Assembly: GCA_000433775.1 (NCBI GenBank)
Contig: HF998471.1
Coordinates: 1 to 13,154 of the forward strand
DNA: 13,154 bases
Source: Corallococcus sp. CAG:1435
Lineage (GTDB): Bacteria; Bacillota; Clostridia; Christensenellales; CAG-314
Direction of reading: 5' to 3'
Shown here: piece by piece, positions 8,918 through 13,154 of the stretch
Layout of the letters: the number at the start of each line of letters is the position of its first letter
Numbering within the stretch: position 1 is the first letter of the stretch
Notes under the pieces: generated by a model
Told to the model about the DNA's origin: nothing
The model's input: only the letters and a program-made list of their open reading frames with translations
Database searches by the model: none
Position numbers and translations under genes: made by a program

Positions 8918-9023
8918 CGCATTCTCCCGACTTTTTGAACCCTGTGGCAATGTAGTAACGGAACTTTTTCAAACCGTCAACTTGCAAGGTACAAAAAGGT
9001 AAAATATCAATTTTATAAAGATT

Positions 9024-9054
9024 ATTATATCTATTAAAGTAAATTGAAAGTAAA
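9024..9054 (-). promoter_or_regulatory. Probable promoter of the giant exported protein gene
   Basis: On the minus strand a perfect TATAAT (9024-9029) is preceded 19 nt upstream by TTTACT (9049-9054), four of six bases of the -35 consensus. The spacing is slightly long. The leader to the start codon would be about 100 nt. Confidence 0.5.
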
Positions 9055-9083
9055 CTTTTGTTATATTCTGAAAAAAATGCGTC

Positions 9084-9111
9084 AAAAAATGCGCCCTGAA
9101 CAGGGCATTTT
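9084..9111. terminator. Terminator-like hairpin between the divergent promoters
   Basis: GCCCTG (9093-9098) pairs with CAGGGC (9101-9106), with a two-base bulge. The stem is extended by T9090 and an A-run at 9084-9089 pairing with ATTTT at 9107-9111. Read on the minus strand it ends in six T residues, so it could stop a short minus-strand transcript starting upstream of the giant gene. Read on the plus strand the T-run is only four. No gene that it would serve is visible. Confidence 0.5.
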
Positions 9112-9318
9112 CATTGAAACAAAGTGTTTTTTCGCTAGTTTGCCTGTCGGGCATGTTGACGCCGCAGGATATCTGAGCGGCAATTAGATGTAGAACGGTC
9201 GCAGCAAATGCAGTCAAAAATTTGCCGAAACCTTTGAAAAAAAGCGTATCTAAAAGTTTTCGTCAATTTGTGCTGTAAAAAGTTGTAATACGGCATTGAA
9301 AGTTTTGTCGAAGGCGGA
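9112..9318. other. Gene-free part of the divergent intergenic region
   Basis: The giant gene and minD start 456 nt apart. Besides the two promoters and the hairpin at 9084-9111, this part holds a weak stem GCCGC/GCGGC near 9160-9181. The only long open frame, on the minus strand from a TTG at 9217, runs through the hairpin and the giant gene promoter and has no ribosome binding site, so I do not call it. Confidence 0.4.
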
Positions 9319-9344
9319 CTGACCTTTTTGTGCAGTGGTAAAAT
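9319..9344 (+). promoter_or_regulatory. Candidate promoter of the minD operon
   Basis: TAAAAT at 9339-9344 is preceded by TGG, giving an extended -10 element. CTGACC at 9319-9324 is a partial -35 match, but the 14 nt spacer is short. The position, 29 nt upstream of minD, fits a leader of about 23 nt containing the AAGGAGA ribosome binding site. Confidence 0.35.
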
Positions 9345-9373
9345 ATCTGCAAAACCGTTTCAAGGAGATTTTT

Positions 9374-10129
9374 ATGGCAAGGCGAATAGTCATCACAAGC
9401 GGAAAGGGAGGCGCAGGAAAAACCACCGTGTGCGCCAATTTGGGCATTGCCTTGGCAAAACGCTCTTTAAGGGTGCTGTTGGTGGATTTGGATTTGGGAT
9501 TAAACAATCTCGACGTGGTAATGCAGGTGGAAAACAAGGTGGTGTACGATTTTGTAGACGTGTGCGAGGGAAGATGCCGACCGTCGCAGGCTCTAATTCA
9601 GGACGAAAACGAGCCTACTTTGTACATAATGCCCAGTTGCCACTCGGCAAAGAGGCAAATTACCGTAGACATGGCAAACAAGGTAATAGACAAAATAGCC
9701 GACAACTTCGATTTTGTGCTGATAGATTGTCCAGCAGGTATCGATTCCGGTTTTCGCCGTGCCGTAAGTTGTGCCTGCGAGGCGGCTGTCGTAGTAACGC
9801 CGCACCTTTCAGGCGTAAGGGACGCAAACAAAACAATAAGTCAACTGCGGGACATGGCGGTTTACGTGGTGGTCAACCGTGTGCGTGGCGACCTTGTGGC
9901 GTCGGGGGAAATGCTTTCCGTTTTTGAAGTGCTGAGTATTTTGGGCAAGCCGCCTTTGGGGGTAATTCCGGAAAACGACGACATCAACTGCAATTTACAA
10001 AAAAGCACTCCCGCTTTTGACATTTTGGCAAAAAATCTGCAAACGGGAAGTACCGATATGTACGACTGTGTTTCCCACTACCGTGGTGTGTTTGGAAAAA
10101 TACGCCGAAAACTCAAACGCAACGTGTAG
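9374..10129 (+). CDS. minD: Septum site-determining ATPase MinD
   Basis: The product (251 residues) is the membrane-cycling ATPase that positions the division septum by recruiting its partners to the membrane. A deviant Walker A motif GKGGAGKTT (residues 10-18) with the signature lysine K11 is present. Also seen are the switch I segment DLDLGLNNLDVVM (38-50) and Walker B LIDCPAG (116-122). The C-terminal stretch YRGVFGKIRRKLKRNV looks like the basic amphipathic membrane-targeting helix of MinD. Length is slightly below the usual 260-270 residues. The ATG at 9374 is chosen because AAGGAGA lies 5 nt upstream and the family's N-terminus begins here; an in-frame start at 9335 would add 13 unrelated residues. 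It heads an operon with minE, spoIVFA and spoIVFB. The usual upstream neighbour minC is absent: the next gene upstream is the divergent giant gene. Confidence 0.93.
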   Translation: MARRIVITSGKGGAGKTTVCANLGIALAKRSLRVLLVDLDLGLNNLDVVMQVENKVVYDFVDVCEGRCRPSQALIQDENEPTLYIMPSCHSAKRQITVDMANKVIDKIADNFDFVLIDCPAGIDSGFRRAVSCACEAAVVVTPHLSGVRDANKTISQLRDMAVYVVVNRVRGDLVASGEMLSVFEVLSILGKPPLGVIPENDDINCNLQKSTPAFDILAKNLQTGSTDMYDCVSHYRGVFGKIRRKLKRNV

Positions 10130-10181
10130 CGATACGCCGTTATCAAGCGTTTTGAAACGTGCAAAAACAAAAAGGAGAAGT

Positions 10182-10397
10182 ATGAAAAATCAAAGCATAA
10201 ACTTTCAAAGGGCACAAAACATGCTGTTGCAGGACAAGTTCAATTTTCATCGCCAGCAGTTTGCAAAAGACCTTGCCAACTTTTTGTCCGACTACTTTAC
10301 TTTTGACGGGTTGGCATTGGACGTGGTGGAGGGCAAAACCTGCGATTTGGTAATTTGCGTAAATGTTTCCAACGTAAAAAAGACAAGAGTTGTGTAG
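10182..10397 (+). CDS. minE: MinE-like cell division topological specificity factor
   Basis: This 71-residue product starts 52 nt after minD, with AAGGAG at 10172-10177 just before ATG. In MinE, an N-terminal helix contacts MinD and stimulates its ATPase, and a C-terminal domain makes a beta dimer. The region from residue 11 (AQNMLLQDKF) to the end can be laid on MinE. HRQQFAKDLANFLSDYF matches the helix that in Escherichia coli reads as a Leu-Pro-x-Leu-Arg-Lys-Asp-Ile-Leu series. ALDVVEG and DLVICVNV match the two strands ending in the LELNV-type segment. The usual conserved arginine-rich contact segment is not clear and the protein is shorter than the typical 85-90 residues. Gene order strongly supports the call. 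It is independent of the 567 and 503 residue-long overlaps elsewhere and shows no frameshift. Confidence 0.65.
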   Translation: MKNQSINFQRAQNMLLQDKFNFHRQQFAKDLANFLSDYFTFDGLALDVVEGKTCDLVICVNVSNVKKTRVV

Positions 10398-10425
10398 CAT
10401 ATACCCGACTTATTTGGCATAATGT
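10397..10425 (+). promoter_or_regulatory. Sigma-E-like sporulation promoter upstream of spoIVFA
   Basis: GCATATA (10397-10403) matches six of seven positions of the Bacillus sigma-E -35 consensus KMATATT. After a 14 nt spacer, CATAATGT (10418-10425) matches the CATA core and the final T of CATACAHT. The start point would fall near 10431, directly before the AGGAGGTG ribosome binding site at 10439. In B. subtilis spoIVFAB is under sigma-E control, which supports the reading. The site overlaps the last base of the minE stop codon. Confidence 0.5.
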
Positions 10426-10453
10426 ATTTTGAACAGACAGGAGGTGCAAACAA

Positions 10454-11071
10454 ATGGATTACGAAGGTGTAAACAGCGTGGTGTGCGATGCGGAGGAAAG
10501 CGATTGGCTGGACGTTTCCTACACGGAACGCAAGTATCTGAAAGATCAACCTAAGCAACAGCGTTTTCACAATGCAGTTGCAAAAATAAAAACAGGCAAA
10601 GCATGGAAATTTGCCATTGTCGCCGTGCTGTGCGTGGCTGTGCTTGCCACAATGCTTTTTGTGGACGGCGATTTCAAACAGGACGTGTTTGACGCAGTGA
10701 AAACTGCCGCCACATCGGTGTTTGGCGGAGGGGAAACAAGCAAAACAAATCAGATAAACATTCCCTGCAACGCAACGCTTGTGGACATTTCCGACGGTGT
10801 AATGACCTTCAACGGAGGGCGTGTGGCTCTTTCTCTCACCCAAGGCACGGTAAGCGAAACAACCGCCGATTCGGTAACTGTTTCCATGGATGACAAAACA
10901 TCCGTCGTGTACACAAATCTGACAACCGTATTGGTAAATGTTGGCGATAAGGTGGATGCAAACAGCCTTTTGGGCAAGTACGACGAACAGTACCAAGCCA
11001 GCATTTTGCAGGAAGGCGAGGTAGTAAAACAGGTTGTGGGCAGTGAAACGCAACTGACATGGGAAATCTGA
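10454..11071 (+). CDS. spoIVFA: SpoIVFA-like membrane protein with degenerate LytM (M23) domain
   Basis: The 205-residue product has a charged N-terminal part (1-48), one transmembrane helix (about 53-70), and a C-terminal domain with the lysostaphin/LytM beta pattern. Visible landmarks of that domain are GRVALSLTQGTV, DDKTSVVYTNL and the G-D-K-V turn in LVNVGDKVDANSLLGKY. The zinc-ligand histidines of active M23 peptidases are missing (the usual Y-x-H-L reads Y-T-N-L), so it is probably a structural domain, not an enzyme. In B. subtilis SpoIVFA sits in the outer forespore membrane, scaffolds SpoIVFB and BofA, and is cleaved to release the protease. Start is fixed by AGGAGGTG (10439-10446). 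The last 13 nt overlap spoIVFB, implying coupled translation. The call rests on domain layout plus the SpoIVFB partner; direct sequence similarity is weak. Confidence 0.75.
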   Translation: MDYEGVNSVVCDAEESDWLDVSYTERKYLKDQPKQQRFHNAVAKIKTGKAWKFAIVAVLCVAVLATMLFVDGDFKQDVFDAVKTAATSVFGGGETSKTNQINIPCNATLVDISDGVMTFNGGRVALSLTQGTVSETTADSVTVSMDDKTSVVYTNLTTVLVNVGDKVDANSLLGKYDEQYQASILQEGEVVKQVVGSETQLTWEI

Positions 11072-11907
11072 AATTCAAAATCAGTGCAGGTTTTTGGCTT
11101 TTCATCGTGGTGGCAGCGGTATTCCGACAGGGATACCTTGCCGCCATGTATACTGTTGCGGTGGTGCTTCACGAAACGGCGCACTACATCGTGGCAAAAA
11201 AACTTTTCTACCGTTGCAACGAAATACGTGTAGGTATTTTCGGCGCCGTGCTTTACGGAGAGTTTCAGGACGTGCGTGGTGCCGACCGCATAAAGATTGC
11301 CCTTGCAGGCCCTTTGTGCAATTTTGCAATGTGTTTGCTGTGTCTGGCGTTGTGGTGGCTTTTCCCCGACGCCTACTATTTTACCGATGCATTTCTTACA
11401 TCCAACCTGAGTATGGCGTGCGTCAATCTGCTTCCCTGCTACCCGTTGGACGGCGGACGTGTGCTGACGGGACTGCTGGAAAACAGGTATCACGGCAACG
11501 CCCTGAAATTGACGTCCCTTTTCACCTACGTTGTTTCCTTGGCGTTGTTTGCCGTGTTTTTGCTTTCGCTGTACACAGGACACAACCTTTTCAACGTGGG
11601 GCTTTTCGCTTTGGGAATTTTTTCCGGCGTGTTCACCAAAAGCGGAGGCGAGTGCTACGTCCGTACAACGCTCACTCACAACCGAAGGAGGTTTGCCAAA
11701 AAAGGTATGGAAAAAAAGACGTTGGTGTTTGACGGAGACAGCCTTTTGCGTGACGTCGCCAAACGTATGCAGGGCAATTTCTTGTACTGCCTGGAAGTGG
11801 TGGACGGCGACATGAACGTAACGTCAAGGTACAACGTCGCTCAGTTGGAAACGCTTGTCGTGGACTGCCCTTTGGACACCCCGCTGAAACGCCTTCCAAA
11901 GTGCTGA
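11059..11907 (+). CDS. spoIVFB: SpoIVFB intramembrane metalloprotease (M50 site-2 protease)
   Basis: The 282-residue product is close to the 288 residues of B. subtilis SpoIVFB, which cleaves pro-sigma-K within the mother cell during sporulation. The zinc-binding HExxH motif is HETAH (residues 38-42) with catalytic E39. The third ligand lies in NLLPCYPLDGG (123-133), with D131. The family's AGPLCN motif is at 83-88. Hydrophobic helices lie around 12-24, 26-47, 78-102, 112-128, 152-171 and 177-192. The soluble tail (about 218-282) resembles the CBS domain that senses ATP in B. subtilis SpoIVFB. The start overlaps the spoIVFA end (CTGACATGGG) and has no good ribosome binding site of its own, so translational coupling is likely. 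The gene is intact with all catalytic residues, so it should be functional. It ends the operon at a terminator. Confidence 0.92.
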   Translation: MGNLKFKISAGFWLFIVVAAVFRQGYLAAMYTVAVVLHETAHYIVAKKLFYRCNEIRVGIFGAVLYGEFQDVRGADRIKIALAGPLCNFAMCLLCLALWWLFPDAYYFTDAFLTSNLSMACVNLLPCYPLDGGRVLTGLLENRYHGNALKLTSLFTYVVSLALFAVFLLSLYTGHNLFNVGLFALGIFSGVFTKSGGECYVRTTLTHNRRRFAKKGMEKKTLVFDGDSLLRDVAKRMQGNFLYCLEVVDGDMNVTSRYNVAQLETLVVDCPLDTPLKRLPKC

Positions 11908-11937
11908 CGGCAGTTTCGCAATGTCAGCAGTGTTTTT
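11902..11937 (+). terminator. Terminator of the minD-spoIVFB operon, overlapping the stop codon
   Basis: TGCTGAC (11902-11908) pairs perfectly with GTCAGCA (11923-11929) across a 14 nt loop and is followed by TTTTTT at 11932-11937. The spoIVFB TGA stop codon (11905-11907) is inside the left arm. Confidence 0.8.
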
Positions 11938-11990
11938 TCTCAAAATTTCAAGCGCAAATTTGTCCTCTACTTTGTAGCGATTTTTACATA

Positions 11991-12131
11991 CGGTAGCAGG
12001 TTTTTGTTACATTAAACATTATTTTTGCATTTGTAAAATGCTACTTGTATTGCCAAATGATGTAAAAATTTGTGCGCCGTGGCAGAAGTTTCAAACGGCA
12101 AAACGCATCGCAAAGTAAAACGGTGCGTTTT
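11991..12131 (+). repeat. Tandem element copy 1 (possible small RNA gene)
   Basis: This copy begins with CGGTAGCAGG and is followed by a variable AT-rich stretch of about 60 nt. The highly conserved 3' part runs from GTAAAAATTTGTG (12062) to the terminator. Over the last 70 nt it differs from copy 2 at only a few positions. A first stem, GCCGT/ACGGC (12076-12080 with 12095-12099), precedes the terminator. Open frames on the minus strand across the two copies are not in the same frame, which argues against coding. The direction of any transcript is inferred to be plus because of the terminator polarity. Confidence 0.7.
12100..12131 (+). terminator. Terminator-like hairpin of repeat copy 1
   Basis: AAAACGCATCG (12100-12110) pairs with CGGTGCGTTTT (12121-12131) across a 10 nt loop. 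One position is a T-G pair, which as plus-strand RNA would be a U-G wobble. The T-run is only four. Confidence 0.6.
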
Positions 12132-12159
12132 GTTCAAAGGCGCTCGACTCGTTTTCCTA

Positions 12160-12303
12160 CGGTAGCAGGTTGTTGATGCACGAATGTTTTTTTGTGGCAT
12201 TTGTAAAAGGCAAATTGCATTGCAAACAAACGTAAAAATTTGTGTGCCGTGGCAGAAGTTTCAAACGGCAAAACGCACCGCAAAGTAAAGCGGTGCGTTT
12301 TTT
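12160..12303 (+). repeat. Tandem element copy 2 (possible small RNA gene)
   Basis: This copy starts 169 nt after copy 1, with the same CGGTAGCAGG head, a shared GCATTTGTAAAA block in the middle, and the conserved tail from GTAAAAATTTGTG (12232). The first stem is TGCCGT/ACGGCA, one pair longer than in copy 1. The upstream flank of both copies shares the sequence before CGGTAGCAGG only loosely. No terminal inverted repeats or target duplications are seen, so a transposon-like origin is not supported. Confidence 0.7.
12270..12303 (+). terminator. Intrinsic terminator of repeat copy 2
   Basis: AAAACGCACCG (12270-12280) and CGGTGCGTTTT (12291-12301) form a perfect 11 bp stem with a 10 nt loop, and the T-run is six residues long. 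Read on the minus strand it could also help stop transcription from the membrane protein gene that ends at 12476. Confidence 0.75.
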
Positions 12304-12475
12304 AGTTGTATTTTTTTGCAGAAACTTTTTTGTTTCAATGTGCATTTGCGTTTTTGCTGTTGCCTACGTCGTTGGTGCGGGAAACATTGAAACATTGGCT
12401 TTACTGTTTTTCACGAAGTCCGTGCAGGTAACGGGAAAAGGGTGTTTTCGTATTTTCAGATTTTCCGAATCGCCG
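12304..12475. other. Gene-free stretch between the repeats and the right-hand gene
   Basis: Only a weak GAAAC/GTTTC stem with a six-T loop (12321-12336) is visible. A plus-strand open frame entering here from 12242 continues antisense to the right-hand gene, and I regard it as a shadow. Confidence 0.4.
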
Positions 12476-13154
12476 TTATTCCAACTTTATTTCCGTTGGC
12501 AGTTTGTTGTATCTTTTGTTCAGCAGGCTGTACATTGCCAGCGCAAAAAGCGCCGTCGCCCACAGCAAAAGGTACAGTTTGAAAAAGGAAATTGCCGAAA
12601 GCAACAAGGTGAAAAGCGCACCGAAAAAGTACCACACGAAACGTTTTTTGCTGAAAGCAATTTGTGGCAGATACATTACCGCAACGCCCTTGACGTGGGG
12701 CAAAGAGGGCAGTTTTTCCGCCTGCGCAAACAGCGTGAAGGTGCTGTTTATGTCAAAAAACTTCACGTCGATGAAATTTTCTGCCACAGTTTGCAAAGTT
12801 CTTTCCCACCTGTTGCAAAACAAGATGAGATGTTTGCAGTTGTTTCGTTTGGCTTGCACAACGGCTTGTTGCAGTTGGTCGGCGGAAAGGTTTTCCCTTT
12901 GAAAACACAACGCTACAAAGTGTTTTTCCTTTCCTGTGGCAAACAGACTGTCGTAGTCTATCTTTTCCGTTGTCATTCCGTAAAAAGTAAGTAAAGAGGA
13001 AAAAAGCGTTGCGTTGTCGGCGTTAAACTGCAAAAAAGCAAACAGATCGGCAAGTTGCCTTTTTTTGTTTTTCTTTTTGTCCTTGTGTTTGTCCCATTTG
13101 CACAACACGTTGTACACCAGCAAGCACACGCACACGGCAACAGTTACGGCTGGC
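12476..13154 (-). CDS. Unknown membrane protein, N-terminus cut by the window edge
   Basis: About 225 residues are visible and the frame stays open through the right edge, so the start lies outside. An in-frame GTG at 13133-13135 exists, but it would truncate a hydrophobic helix (visible as AVTVAVCVCLLVYNVLC) and has no ribosome binding site, so I do not treat it as the start. The order is: transmembrane helix; a very basic stretch (KWDKHKDKKKNKKR), probably cytosolic by the positive-inside rule; a soluble alpha/beta domain of about 120 residues with strands such as KHFVALCF, CKHLILFCN and DVKFFDI; then two C-terminal helices (RFVWYFFGALFTLLLSAISF and LYLLLWATALFALAMYSLL); and a short tail. 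Alternating strands and helices could fit a restriction-endonuclease-like or Rossmann-type fold, but no catalytic motif is evident. I cannot name it. Confidence 0.8.
   Translation of the reverse strand, partial: PAVTVAVCVCLLVYNVLCKWDKHKDKKKNKKRQLADLFAFLQFNADNATLFSSLLTFYGMTTEKIDYDSLFATGKEKHFVALCFQRENLSADQLQQAVVQAKRNNCKHLILFCNRWERTLQTVAENFIDVKFFDINSTFTLFAQAEKLPSLPHVKGVAVMYLPQIAFSKKRFVWYFFGALFTLLLSAISFFKLYLLLWATALFALAMYSLLNKRYNKLPTEIKLE

Noticed and set aside
8969..9217. Minus-strand open frame of 82 codons upstream of the giant gene
   Set aside because: It starts with TTG without a ribosome binding site, runs through a terminator-like hairpin and the probable promoter of the giant gene, and resembles no known protein.
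11991..12303. CRISPR array or miniature transposon as the explanation of the tandem repeats
   Set aside because: There are only two long copies with a 169-170 bp period, no short regular repeats with spacers, no terminal inverted repeats and no target-site duplication.
12012..12345. Two minus-strand open frames of 62 codons over the tandem repeats
   Set aside because: The shared repeat sequence is read in different frames in the two copies, so coding is not conserved. The hairpin and terminator content fits non-coding DNA better.
12242..12994. Plus-strand open frame of 250 codons at the right end
   Set aside because: It begins inside the repeat element and is antisense to the membrane protein gene, whose helices and positive-inside pattern are convincing.

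Overview
The window looks like chromosomal DNA of a low-to-mid GC, endospore-forming Bacillota lineage, most likely a Clostridia-type gut bacterium (inference). The reasons are a SpoIVFA/SpoIVFB pair next to a MinD/MinE pair, strong AGGAGG-type ribosome binding sites, AT-rich intergenic DNA and standard intrinsic terminators. I see no insertion sequence, phage gene, tRNA, rRNA or CRISPR array. Five genes are complete and one is cut by the right edge. Together they leave three gene-free stretches of more than 300 bases.

Layout, left to right. (1) 1-450: a left edge with only weak open frames, then an AT-rich, hairpin-rich leader and a good promoter for the next gene. (2) 451-1962 (+): a Ppx/GppA phosphatase with a C-terminal HD domain, ending in an intrinsic terminator. 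(3) 1963-2176: a convergent spacer with two terminators. (4) 2177-8917 (-): one uninterrupted gene for an exported protein of about 2246 residues. It fills half the window and is built from about six degenerate modules of roughly 350 residues; I do not recognise its family. (5) 8918-9373: a divergent promoter region with a terminator-like hairpin. (6) 9374-11907 (+): minD, a minE-like gene, spoIVFA-like, spoIVFB, closed by a terminator whose stem contains the spoIVFB stop codon. A sigma-E-like promoter lies between minE and spoIVFA. (7) 11908-12475: no gene, but two tandem copies of an element of about 145 bp, each ending in a hairpin and an intrinsic terminator. (8) 12476-13154 (-): the 3' part of an unknown membrane protein gene.

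How the genes fit together. MinD and MinE place the division site. SpoIVFB is the intramembrane protease that activates pro-sigma-K in the mother cell, and SpoIVFA holds and regulates it. In Bacillus subtilis minCD and spoIVFAB are also adjacent, so this is partly conserved synteny, but here minC and the mre genes are not next to minD. The sigma-E-like promoter would let the protease pair be switched on during sporulation independently of the min genes. The giant exported protein is divergent from minD, and nothing in the sequence ties it functionally to its neighbours.

The most novel items are the giant six-module protein and the tandem hairpin-terminator repeats, which could be small RNA genes.
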